From positions 1 to 64,000 of the forward strand of contig JBGCGC010000133.1 in assembly GCA_045110475.1 (NCBI GenBank): a stretch of 64,000 bases of DNA, in the 5' to 3' direction. Position numbers and translations under genes: made by a program. This DNA comes from Granulosicoccus sp045110475 (lineage in GTDB: Bacteria > Pseudomonadota > Gammaproteobacteria > Granulosicoccales > Granulosicoccaceae). This document shows positions 51,982 through 60,591 of the stretch, piece by piece. How positions within the stretch are numbered: position 1 is the stretch's first letter; each line of letters starts with the position of its first letter. The notes under the pieces are model-generated. The model made no database searches, was not told where the DNA came from, and worked only from the letters and a program-made list of their open reading frames with translations.

Positions 51982-52749
51982 CTAGTAGGCGTTTTGGTGC
52001 GTCCAGCCTTTGAATACTGTGACGACAAGAATTTTGAGATCCAGAAAAATTGACCAGTGTTTGACGTAGAAGCGATCATGTTCGATTCTCGCCATCATAT
52101 CGCTGATTCTTCGTGTTTCACCACGGAATCCATTGATCTGTGCCCAACCGGTTATGCCTGGTTTTACGCAATAGCGCGAATGCAGGGAAGGTATGACGTA
52201 TTGAAAATCTTCGTCCAGCTTCAATGGGTGAGGGCGGGGACCTACCATTGACATGGAACCCTGAATAACATTGAAAAGTTGAGGAAGCTCATCAAGACTC
52301 GTCTTGCGTAGAAAAGCGCCCACGCGAGTAATGCGCGGATCGTTTTTCTGAGCTTGCTTGAATTCGGCTGACCCGCTTTGGTACATGGTGCGGAATTTGT
52401 AAACCTTTATGATTTCGCCATTACGCCCGTTTCGTGCCTGACAAAATAATGCAGGTCCGGTGCTGTCCAGTTTGATAATGATTGATATAAGCGCCATCAA
52501 AGGAAACAGCAAGAGCAAAGCGATGGATCCCAGTATAAAATCCTCGAGACGCTTCAATGCTGCGTTGTAACCGGATATAGGCTTTAGTGTCGTGTTGTCG
52601 CTGCTGACCAGCGGCACCCACTCTCCCACGGAGCTATCGTTCAGGGCCTGCGCGTAAGCGCTGTCCTTGATCATGGTCTCGGTAATCCTTTGCGTGCTGA
52701 CGTTCTTTTTCTTGCTGTCATCTGCATCTGCGATTGTCGATATGGGCAC
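51982..52749 (-). CDS. Undecaprenyl-phosphate sugar phosphotransferase (priming enzyme, short WcaJ/ExoY form)
   Basis: The 255-residue protein holds the bacterial sugar transferase domain: one membrane segment (LEDFILGSIALLLLFPLMAL), then YKFRTMYQSGSAEF, LRKTSLDELPQLFNVIQGSM, MVGPRPHPLKL and the C-terminal VKPGITGWAQINGFRGETR with IFLDLKILVVTVFKGW. It transfers a hexose-1-phosphate from UDP-hexose to undecaprenyl phosphate to start each repeat unit. The C-terminal signature is of the WcaJ type, but the four N-terminal membrane helices of WcaJ are absent, giving an ExoY-like length. The start is GTG with GGAGAG upstream. Confidence 0.92.
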   Translation of the reverse strand: MPISTIADADDSKKKNVSTQRITETMIKDSAYAQALNDSSVGEWVPLVSSDNTTLKPISGYNAALKRLEDFILGSIALLLLFPLMALISIIIKLDSTGPALFCQARNGRNGEIIKVYKFRTMYQSGSAEFKQAQKNDPRITRVGAFLRKTSLDELPQLFNVIQGSMSMVGPRPHPLKLDEDFQYVIPSLHSRYCVKPGITGWAQINGFRGETRRISDMMARIEHDRFYVKHWSIFLDLKILVVTVFKGWTHQNAY

Positions 52750-53037
52750 CGAACTCTCCAGGGTCTGGTTATGGTACTGATGTGGCGCAAAAACAACAGT
52801 ATAACCGCCAAACCTAAGTATTTACTTAAAAAGAACAGTGATGGTACCGCAAGAGTGTTGATACACCAATGACGATAATCCCACTTATGAGATTGTTTTG
52901 ACTCGACAACCGGCAAAATTTGCACAATGTTGAACCATTACCTTATTGTAAACAAGCGGCGTCGTGTTGCCGCTCGCGCTTGTTAATAATTGTGTCAACT
53001 TTACAACAAGCCGACATCAAAGGACTCAGACGTCGCC

Positions 53038-55296
53038 TCAATCGAGTTGTTCTCGATAGTAGGTGTAGTGCCTGGGCGTTGGCATCGATGATCCATTCAT
53101 GATGCAGCCGCTGACACGTACGCCAGAGAAAGTAAGACGTTTAAGCGCTTCGCTCAACTGTGGCTCTTTCACCTCTCCTTCTTTCACCACCATGATTGTC
53201 GACCCTGCGTGTTTACCCAGAGAAGCCGCTGTTGATACGCTCAGTACCGGCGGGGTATCGATTATGGCGATATCGAAGCGTGGTGCAACGACATTCAGGA
53301 AAGCGCCGAATTCCTTGTCACTTGGCATATCGACTCCACCACCAGTGCCAGAATAACCACGCGGAATGCAGTACAGATTTTGAACCGTCGTAGCCTTCAC
53401 TGTTTCTTTGAGTTCGCTTTTTCCTCGTACCACCTCCGGAAGACCAGGACCTGCATCCAGTCCAAGTGATTTGTGCAACTGACCCCTCTGGTAATCCGCG
53501 TCGATCAGCAGAACACGCTTGCCGGTTTGAGCGACCAGTACTGCCAGATTAAGACTTAAAAAAGACTTCCCCATGCTCGGCAGTGGACTGGTAAACAGCA
53601 GAACATTGTTGTTTGCGCCCGCCATGACATCTTCCAGCATGCTGCGCAGTCCTCGCATGTTTTCGATAGAGTAGTCTTCGGGTTTGGACAGGGCCAGCAC
53701 GTTGCCCGCGATAGCTTGCGAAGAAGCAGGCCCGTCCGGACCCGGCAGAAGCCGGCTGGGATCGACCGTTGACGGTGCACCAAGTCGACGTTGAGCCGTG
53801 CTCTTGGGTATATTCATATAGACCGGTAGACCGGATGCCCTTTCCAGAGATTCCTGGTCGCCTATCACTGTTGACAGAGCCGAGCGCAATGTCAGGTACA
53901 AGGTATACAGAAAAAGAGTGGTAAGCGTGCCTCCGACAATGGCCAACAGGCTGTTTGGAGATACCGGTTTGCGGGGCGCCAGGGCGCCGTCGATGATCTG
54001 CACTTCACCCACGTTGCCAACGTTGGCAAGCCGCAATTTTTGCAGTGTTTCGCTCATCTCGATAAACAGGTCGCGTTTGGTATCCAGTTCGTCCTGAAGG
54101 ACAGCCATTTGTCGTTCTGTATCCGGTGCGCTCACTATGGTGCCGCGGATCTGGCCGATCTTGTCATTTAGTACATCAATTTCTTTCTGTAATCTTTTGG
54201 GTGTTGGATGTGCGACGGTATATCGCTTGAGCAGATCGTCGCGCTCAACCTCCTTTTCCAGTAGTTGTGTTTCGAGCTTGTCCAGCTGTCCCAGCTTTAG
54301 ATCCACTTGCATTTCTCGTACGCTACCTGACTGCTGTTTGTAGTCGGCCAATGCAACTTCTGCGGCGCGCAGGTCCGCTTCGACAGTCGGTAACTGGGCT
54401 TCAAAAAACTCCAGACGCTCATCGGTAGAGCGGTTCTGGGTACCGAGCTTGACGCTACGATACTCCTGCAAAATCGCGTTGGTAAGGTCAGCGATTTCTA
54501 CAGGATCCTCACCTCTCATGCTCAAGGTGATCATGCGCGACTTGGAGTCGGTAGTCTCTGTTGTGAGGTTGTTGCGAAGCTCTGATATCGCCGCTTGCAA
54601 TGACGACTTACCCAGCGAGAACTGCACCCCCTCGTCCGCTTGTAACTCTGCAATATTTAATCGTAGCTGCTCGTCATTCGGTAGATCGACTTGTACGACT
54701 TCGCCGACCTCGGCACGCTCTATGATCAGTCGTGAATCGTATTCCACGCTGAAAGCCGCATCTCCCAGAGCGGTGAGGACCAGCTCCAGATCTTCCCAGC
54801 GGCGTGGCACTTCAAGTTCCGAAACCAATATCGATTCCTCTCCCCAGGCGTATTGTCGGAGAAAGCCGATGCCACCGACGAATTCCGCGAGCACGGGTAT
54901 TCGCCGCGTGACATCGCTAATGACCGGCAGTGAGTTCGGTTTTGCCCAGAGCCGCAGGTCGTAGGTATCAACGACTGGGGTAAGGACGCGTCTGGAACTG
55001 ATCAGGTTCGCTTCCTCATTGATGGTTGGAGCGTTCCAGTCTATTTGCTGGCCGCGATCCTCACCATCGGCAAGGTTGTATTCTTCGTTTACCTCAACAA
55101 GCGCCGAAGCCTCGTAGATTGAATCCGTGCTGATCAAGTACAACCAGGCAAGTCCAAGCCCGAGTAACAGGGTCAGAAGCAGCCCGAATTTATGGCGTAG
55201 CAGCAACCTAAGGTACTCTTTGGCATCACTGGTTGCTGGTACTGTCGCGTATCCTTGCATGGGTACACCCGGTTGCGGATAGTTCAAAGTCTTCAT
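53038..55296 (-). CDS. Polysaccharide co-polymerase/tyrosine autokinase (Wzc type)
   Basis: The 752-residue inner-membrane protein has the Wzz domain with two membrane helices (LLTLLLGLGLAWLYLI near 40-56 and LLAIVGGTLTTLFLYTLYL near 420-445) around a periplasmic coiled coil. The cytoplasmic BY-kinase domain has Walker A SPLPSMGKSF, Walker A' VLLIDADYQRG, Walker B IAIIDTPPVLS, and a C-terminal tyrosine cluster RHYTYYREQ. It controls chain length and export by cycles of autophosphorylation. It is the first gene of the exopolysaccharide operon as seen here. No Wza exporter or Wzb phosphatase gene lies next to it. Confidence 0.92.
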   Translation of the reverse strand: MKTLNYPQPGVPMQGYATVPATSDAKEYLRLLLRHKFGLLLTLLLGLGLAWLYLISTDSIYEASALVEVNEEYNLADGEDRGQQIDWNAPTINEEANLISSRRVLTPVVDTYDLRLWAKPNSLPVISDVTRRIPVLAEFVGGIGFLRQYAWGEESILVSELEVPRRWEDLELVLTALGDAAFSVEYDSRLIIERAEVGEVVQVDLPNDEQLRLNIAELQADEGVQFSLGKSSLQAAISELRNNLTTETTDSKSRMITLSMRGEDPVEIADLTNAILQEYRSVKLGTQNRSTDERLEFFEAQLPTVEADLRAAEVALADYKQQSGSVREMQVDLKLGQLDKLETQLLEKEVERDDLLKRYTVAHPTPKRLQKEIDVLNDKIGQIRGTIVSAPDTERQMAVLQDELDTKRDLFIEMSETLQKLRLANVGNVGEVQIIDGALAPRKPVSPNSLLAIVGGTLTTLFLYTLYLTLRSALSTVIGDQESLERASGLPVYMNIPKSTAQRRLGAPSTVDPSRLLPGPDGPASSQAIAGNVLALSKPEDYSIENMRGLRSMLEDVMAGANNNVLLFTSPLPSMGKSFLSLNLAVLVAQTGKRVLLIDADYQRGQLHKSLGLDAGPGLPEVVRGKSELKETVKATTVQNLYCIPRGYSGTGGGVDMPSDKEFGAFLNVVAPRFDIAIIDTPPVLSVSTAASLGKHAGSTIMVVKEGEVKEPQLSEALKRLTFSGVRVSGCIMNGSSMPTPRHYTYYREQLD

Positions 55297-55998
55297 CAAA
55301 AACGTGGTCCGTCCTGTTTGGCCGTACATTATCCAAAGTGGAGTATAGATGTTGTGACACTGCACGTGATTCACAGCAGTATCGCCCAACAGGCTTGCAC
55401 CACATTAGTCGTCCGGTACAACAATAAACCGATAACGGCAGAATATTCTGTCAAGACGTCGCTATCTATGCTTGCTGATCGGCAGCATCAACCCAGGTTC
55501 CAGATTGTCAGGATAGTCCAGCATTGGCCGCAGCAGAATTGTATCAATCTACTCCGAAGCAATTGTGAACTTGTATTAATAAACGGGCTTTTATCAGCGG
55601 GTTACGTGCTGTTTTCGGGCCTGTCACCGATTTCCCTTGTGTTGTATTTGACCTCTACATTGCACAGTGTCGAATCACGGCAATTCCCTGTGTGTTTCAT
55701 GCGTCATAAATTTGGCGAAATGTTGTTAAGAACCAGGTCGATCAACTCGCTGGGCCTATGATGTAATTTGCAGTTTCCGTCGATCTGCAACACGGCGATT
55801 TCGTATAGGAAAATGTCTCAAAGATCGTTGCTTTGAATCCTGGGCGTGTATTTCTGCGGGTACGGGACTTTCTAAACGCTGAACGATCAAATCCGGCAAA
55901 ACCCCTCGTACCGTGATTTTAGTTCTATACAACCGCTGGCAATCTACTGCGTGCATGCAAGATAAAATTATGAGCAAGTTCGGCTTAGTCAATCGGCA
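55297..55998. other. 700-bp divergent region upstream of the exopolysaccharide operon
   Basis: It must carry the promoter of the minus-strand exopolysaccharide operon and that of the plus-strand lipoprotein gene. Several small frames overlap here without recognisable motifs. It is AT-richer than the genes around it. No JUMPstart-like element or clear operator was recognised. Confidence 0.4.
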
Positions 55999-56004
55999 GT
56001 GATA

Positions 56005-57207
56005 ATGATACTGACACGCATTTTTTTGTTTCTGAGCGCAGTGTCACTGTTGTCGTGCAGCGATAACCCCGTCGTGGTCAGCGCGGATCATTCTCCGCCT
56101 GCGCAACAGCTGCTGGATGCCTTGCTCAGTGAAGATAGGCAGTTCGTGGCTACGGCACCGCCGCAACTTCCTCAGGATTTGACAACACACCCGCTTTCAC
56201 GAACCGAATCGTTACAGCTACAAGCTATAGTTTCACCCGTTGCCAGTCCCGGTCAGCCGTTGACGCATATCAAGGCTGCGATCACTGCCCGTATCGATCG
56301 TATGGCTCTTACACCTGAAGATAACGACCTGCAAGCCGCTGACTCTGCCTGGCGGTATGATGACATTATGCGTTTGAGTGTGTCATCGGATGCGCGCGCA
56401 GTGAACACTGCGGATATTCTTGCAGGTAGTCGCGAGGATCAGCAATTTTCGCAACTTCAACCGCTATCCGCGACAAAGGCCAGACAGTCATTGCAGCGCG
56501 TGGCGCTGGGACTGGCTGGCGTGCATCCCCGTGAGTTGTGGGTGGGAAAGGATCATTTGATGATTGCACCGTCGCACGGTGAAGAGATTGACTGTCGAAG
56601 GGTCTATCAGTGGCAGCTCGATTTATCCCTTTACAAGCACGCAGAGCTGGCTGTGACATTTGACGAATGTCCTGATATCCGCTCGTTTGGTGCCTTCAAT
56701 AGTTGGCAGCAAGCGAGTGCCACGGTGAGGGGTACTCTGACGGAGACAGCAGATGGGCGGGACACCTTGTCAACTGCACTGGAGGGGACGGCATGGCTGA
56801 GTCACAGCTGGGGTAACCCACCGGTACCGGGTGGTGCAGTGGTCATCGACTCGCTCCAGCTCAGGCTTGATGATTTACGCTGGCTGGTTGTTTCTCGAAG
56901 TAAGCGGCGCAGTGGGCGAGGGCCCAGAATCGTTTCAGCCGCCATCCATAGTGATGAATCAGCACCACAGGAAATCGTTGTCAGTTGGCAGGACAGCACT
57001 GAACAGGTAGTGGCCGATTCTGGCACTGCCTATCCCGCTTCTATCGAATTAACCAGCAGTGATATTGATTTGACGGTGTCAGTAACTGCCATGAACCGTC
57101 TGACTGAATCTTCTGACTTTGGCGAAGCTCGCCTTGACACCGCGGTGGTCTTGTCCGGAACGCACACCGGTGCAGGTTTTTTATCCTTTAGTGCGCTGAA
57201 CCAATGA
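56005..57207 (+). CDS. Lipoprotein with AttH/CrtC-like (lipocalin-type) domain
   Basis: The protein of about 400 residues has a lipoprotein signal (FLFLSAVSLLSCSDN; lipobox LLSC). The C-terminal half recalls the secreted AttH/carotenoid-hydratase-like fold: LEGTAWLSHSWGNPP corresponds to the family GxAWxDHEW motif, followed by DSLQLRLDDLRWLVVSRSKR. The usual Glu-Trp of that motif is replaced by Ser-Trp. Function unknown; related proteins accompany lipoprotein-type ABC exporters. A GTG six bases upstream is an alternative start. The di-heme cytochrome gene follows on the same strand by 80 bases. Confidence 0.65.
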   Translation: MILTRIFLFLSAVSLLSCSDNPVVVSADHSPPAQQLLDALLSEDRQFVATAPPQLPQDLTTHPLSRTESLQLQAIVSPVASPGQPLTHIKAAITARIDRMALTPEDNDLQAADSAWRYDDIMRLSVSSDARAVNTADILAGSREDQQFSQLQPLSATKARQSLQRVALGLAGVHPRELWVGKDHLMIAPSHGEEIDCRRVYQWQLDLSLYKHAELAVTFDECPDIRSFGAFNSWQQASATVRGTLTETADGRDTLSTALEGTAWLSHSWGNPPVPGGAVVIDSLQLRLDDLRWLVVSRSKRRSGRGPRIVSAAIHSDESAPQEIVVSWQDSTEQVVADSGTAYPASIELTSSDIDLTVSVTAMNRLTESSDFGEARLDTAVVLSGTHTGAGFLSFSALNQ

Positions 57208-57287
57208 TCGAAACAGATGCTGGCAGGATACGAAGCTTGGCCAGAGTGCCCGTGTGTTGGTAAAGGCAATTGCGGATTTTCTTACAA

Positions 57288-58925
57288 ATGTATAAAAATA
57301 ATCTTCCGGACACAAGCCGCAGGCTCGGTCTGATCCTTGCCAATGGCAGGGGACTGCGTTCAGTGCTTGCTGTCGGGATCGTGTACGCGCTGGTTGCATG
57401 CAATGATTCTCAGCCATCGGTGGCTACCGAATCGGTGACTGGCAAGGTGCAAGCGGCTGATGCCCTCAAACCTGTGACGGTGAAATTTCCTGAAAATACC
57501 GCGTCGGCCGATCTGGTCGTTGAAAACGTGGCCAACGGAGATAGTCAGATCGTGTCATCGTCTACTCTGGCCTTGCAAACGGTGAGGGGCGTTTCGCAGG
57601 CTCGGTTTGCAACCGATGGGACCGTTCCACACTACCCGCAACGAGAAGGCAGTGTGGAGGCTGGCAGGCGCGCTTTAATCGAGGAGTCCTACGTCAATTG
57701 TGGTATCCCCGAAACGGCTTATCGTCAACTGATGGCGAGTGCTGACGTACTGCCGGTGGAGGGGCGAACCGATGCAGCCGATGGATTACCGTTCTCGGTC
57801 AATGTCTTTACCAATGATGACGATGTCAGCATCGTCAGCAATAATTGCCTGACCTGTCACGGTACGTCGCTTTTTGGCGAGCTGGTGATTGGCCTTGGAA
57901 ATGAATTTCTGGATTTCACCGGGAGCGCGACGACTCAGGTGGAATTGGCGGGGGCGTTTGTGCAAGGCGATGCCGAGACGCGTGCCTGGGAATTGTATGC
58001 AGATCGTATCGGCGCTATTGCACCTTACAGCCGTCCTCACACGGTCGGCGTCAATCCCGCTAACAATCTGACATTCGCATTGCTGGCCCATCGCGACGCT
58101 GCCGACAATAGCTGGTCGGACACCCCGCTTTTGCCACTACCTCCGACCGATGCAGCGCCGGTCAGCGTCCCGCCATGGTGGCGTATGGCGAAAAAGCCGG
58201 CCATGTTCAATATGGGAGAAGGGCGGCTGGATCATGCCAGAATCATGATGGCCGCATCGATGTTGTGTACTGACTCACTGGCAGAGCTGGAAGAGATTGA
58301 TCGATATGCCCCTGATATACGCGCCTATATTGCGAGCCTGAGCCCTCCGGCCTATCCGTTTCCGGTTGATCAGAAGCTGGCGGATGCCGGTCGCGATGTG
58401 TTTGAGACACATTGTTCGCATTGTCATGGTCAGTATTCAGCAAGCGAAACGAGTTATCCCGCCAGAGTCGTTCCGATAGAAGTCGTTCAAACCGACAAAA
58501 CCTTGATCGAATTTGCTCATGGTCCCGGCGTGCCTTACATCGATTGGTACAACCGATCCTACTATGGCAAGTTGTCCACCATGGCTCCGGGTCCGGGTTA
58601 TATGGCTCCTCCACTGGATGGCATTTGGGCAACAGCGCCGTTTTTGCACAACGGCTCCGTACCTACGATCGACATGGTTTTGAACAGCCAGCAAAGACCT
58701 GATTTCTGGCAACACGATGTTACGGATGCCTCCGATCCTGAAAGTTACGACCAGACAAGACTGGGTTGGGCACATACTGTGCTAGACCGGGGAAAAGCCG
58801 ACGAGCGTGACGTCCGGGTCTATGACACCACACTGCCCGGTTACGCCAATAGTGGTCATCTTTTCGGGGATCACCTGTCTGCCGATCAACGACGTTCCGT
58901 GATTGAGTATCTGAAAACTCTATAG
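57288..58925 (+). CDS. Di-heme c-type cytochrome lipoprotein (MauG/RoxA-like region)
   Basis: The protein of about 545 residues has a lipoprotein signal (YALVACND, lipobox LVAC) and two heme-binding motifs, CLTCH near residue 190 and CSHCH near 380. The segment GYMAPPLDGIWATAPFLHNG followed by SVPTIDMVL and QQRPDFW is typical of di-heme peroxidase, MauG and RoxA-type enzymes, where the second heme is near the active site. It may oxidise a periplasmic or outer-membrane substrate or feed electrons. Substrate unknown. A TTG at 57270 is an alternative start. Confidence 0.85.
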   Translation: MYKNNLPDTSRRLGLILANGRGLRSVLAVGIVYALVACNDSQPSVATESVTGKVQAADALKPVTVKFPENTASADLVVENVANGDSQIVSSSTLALQTVRGVSQARFATDGTVPHYPQREGSVEAGRRALIEESYVNCGIPETAYRQLMASADVLPVEGRTDAADGLPFSVNVFTNDDDVSIVSNNCLTCHGTSLFGELVIGLGNEFLDFTGSATTQVELAGAFVQGDAETRAWELYADRIGAIAPYSRPHTVGVNPANNLTFALLAHRDAADNSWSDTPLLPLPPTDAAPVSVPPWWRMAKKPAMFNMGEGRLDHARIMMAASMLCTDSLAELEEIDRYAPDIRAYIASLSPPAYPFPVDQKLADAGRDVFETHCSHCHGQYSASETSYPARVVPIEVVQTDKTLIEFAHGPGVPYIDWYNRSYYGKLSTMAPGPGYMAPPLDGIWATAPFLHNGSVPTIDMVLNSQQRPDFWQHDVTDASDPESYDQTRLGWAHTVLDRGKADERDVRVYDTTLPGYANSGHLFGDHLSADQRRSVIEYLKTL

Positions 58926-59061
58926 TGTGCCTCGAAATCCGCCTAAGACCGCTTGCATGTCAAATCAGGTCGCACCTGTTCTGGGCTGAGCTTGGGCACA
59001 ACCGCACAGCTCACCCGGTAAACGCAAACACCTGTGCGCCGGTTAAGGGGGATGATCCGTC

Positions 59062-59127
59062 ATGCATACCGTAAACTGGGAGGCTATTGATGTTGCAATG
59101 CAACAAGCACGTGAAAGAATCAGGTAA
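59062..59127 (+). CDS. Possible 21-residue leader peptide or microprotein
   Basis: An ATG with AAGGGGGA upstream opens a 21-codon frame (MHTVNWEAIDVAMQQARER, then IR) ending in TAA, about 60 bases before the NDH-2 gene. The sequence is amphipathic and highly charged at its end. It could be a leader peptide controlling ndh or a chance frame. No family was recognised. Confidence 0.3.
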   Translation: MHTVNWEAIDVAMQQARERIR

Positions 59128-59187
59128 AGGGCAGTTCGGGCTTGTTGGCAGCCAGCCAACGTCATCATTAGGAGACATCGAGAGGAA

Positions 59188-60480
59188 ATGGCAAAACAGA
59201 TAGTCGTTGTTGGAGGCGGGGCGGGTGGCCTGGAGCTTGTTGTTAAATTGGCAAAAAAACTTAAGCGCGATCAGGATACCCGAGTGGTACTTGTCGACAA
59301 AAATGCCTCACACATCTGGAAGCCCCTGCTGCATGAGGTGGCTACTGGCTCACTTGACAGTCATCACGATGAAACCAGTTACCGGATGCTGGCTCGCAAG
59401 CACCGTTTCGACTTTGTTCTGGGTCAGGTCACCGGTGTCGATGCTCACGAGCGAAACATCAGCATTGCTGCCGAAAACGACGATGATGGTGAGGAGCTTG
59501 TGGAAGCCCGGGAAATTAGCTATGACCAGCTAGTATTGAGTCCGGGTAGTCAGAGCAATGATTTCGGCACGCCGGGGGTTGCCGAGTTTTGCGTAAAACT
59601 CGACTCACGTGAGCAAGCGGAGCGATTTCACAAACTGTATCTGAAGCAGTTGCACAAAGTCAGCGCTGCCAAGGACAATAGCAGTCAGTTGTCTGTGGTT
59701 ATTGTGGGTGGTGGTGCAACGGGTGTAGAGCTGGCAGCAGATCTCCACAATGTCGCAGGACGTTTGCAGGACTATGGTTTCAACTCGTTTTCGCAGGCGC
59801 GTTTGAAAGTTTCGGTGATCGAAGCAGGTCCTCTGTTGCTGCCGAGATTGCCCGAGCGGATAGGAGGCAGCGTCAAGCAGGAACTCCGGTCAATAGGCGT
59901 CGATGTACTTGTTTCTACAAAAATTGCCAGTGCCGAGAGCGATGCCCTGCTGACCAGTGAGGGAGAGCGTATTGCCGCAGATGTCAGTGTGTGGGCCGCA
60001 GGTGTACGCGCGCCTCAATTTCTTGCGGATAGCGGTTTGCCGGTGGACAGCCTGGGTAGAGTCAAGGTCAATCCCGATCTGAGCATAGAGGGGTTTCCTG
60101 ATATTTACGGGGCGGGTGACTGTTGCTGCTGCCCGACTGACGATGGAGGTACTGTTCCTCCGCGCGCACAATCTGCACATCAGATGGCCGCTATTGTTGC
60201 TCACAATATTGTCGCAAGGCACAGAAACAAAGAGCCGAAGGCGTTCGTCTACAAGGATTTTGGAAGCTTGATCAGTCTTTCTCGATTTTCCACAGTCGGC
60301 AATTTGATGGGGAACCTGATGCGCGGTTCAGTGTTTGTCGAAGGCTGGCTTGCCCGGATGTTTTATCTGTCGTTGTATCGCATGCATCAAAATGCCGTGC
60401 ACGGTCCATTTTCCACGTTGCTGATTATTCTTGGCGACAGGATATACAAGGCAACTCGGGCAGAACTCAAATTGCACTAG
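59188..60480 (+). CDS. ndh: Type II NADH:quinone oxidoreductase
   Basis: NDH-2 is a single-subunit, non-proton-pumping flavoprotein that passes electrons from NADH to quinone at the inner face of the membrane. The 430-residue protein has the FAD motif VVVGGGAGGLELVVKL, the NADH motif VVIVGGGATGVELAADLHN, and the late FAD segment IYGAGDCCCCPTD with an unusual run of four cysteines. LKLH ends the C-terminal amphipathic membrane-binding region. GAGGAA precedes the ATG. The TAG stop is supplied by a CTAG-flanked palindrome. Confidence 0.93.
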   Translation: MAKQIVVVGGGAGGLELVVKLAKKLKRDQDTRVVLVDKNASHIWKPLLHEVATGSLDSHHDETSYRMLARKHRFDFVLGQVTGVDAHERNISIAAENDDDGEELVEAREISYDQLVLSPGSQSNDFGTPGVAEFCVKLDSREQAERFHKLYLKQLHKVSAAKDNSSQLSVVIVGGGATGVELAADLHNVAGRLQDYGFNSFSQARLKVSVIEAGPLLLPRLPERIGGSVKQELRSIGVDVLVSTKIASAESDALLTSEGERIAADVSVWAAGVRAPQFLADSGLPVDSLGRVKVNPDLSIEGFPDIYGAGDCCCCPTDDGGTVPPRAQSAHQMAAIVAHNIVARHRNKEPKAFVYKDFGSLISLSRFSTVGNLMGNLMRGSVFVEGWLARMFYLSLYRMHQNAVHGPFSTLLIILGDRIYKATRAELKLH

Positions 60481-60515
60481 GAGCCTGCGTCGCCTCCGGC
60501 CGCGCAGGCTCCTAG
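60477..60515. repeat. 39-bp CTAG-bounded palindrome, family B
   Basis: CTAGGAGCCTGCG (60477-60489) and its inverse CGCAGGCTCCTAG (60503-60515) flank a 13-base GC-rich loop. The left CTAG contains the ndh stop codon. The arms match the element at 26852, so this is a minimal solo form of the same family. Confidence 0.85.
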
Positions 60516-60538
60516 GCAGTGTTTTAGATCTGCGTGAT

Positions 60539-60556
60539 CCCCCGCCGTAGCGGGGG
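60539..60556. terminator. GC-rich hairpin between convergent genes
   Basis: CCCCCGC pairs with GCGGGGG around CGTA, close to the end of ndh and of the convergent gene at 60592. The T-run is weak (CTTGTTG), so it is either a bidirectional terminator or a REP-like hairpin. Confidence 0.5.
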
Positions 60557-60591
60557 CTTGTTGTGGTCGCCGTAGGTTATTGAGGTTCTGG

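Noticed and set aside
55255..55761. 168-codon plus-strand frame antisense to the start of wzc and into the intergenic region
   Set aside because: No recognisable motif, poor ribosome binding site, overlaps a clear gene; composition looks like a chance frame.
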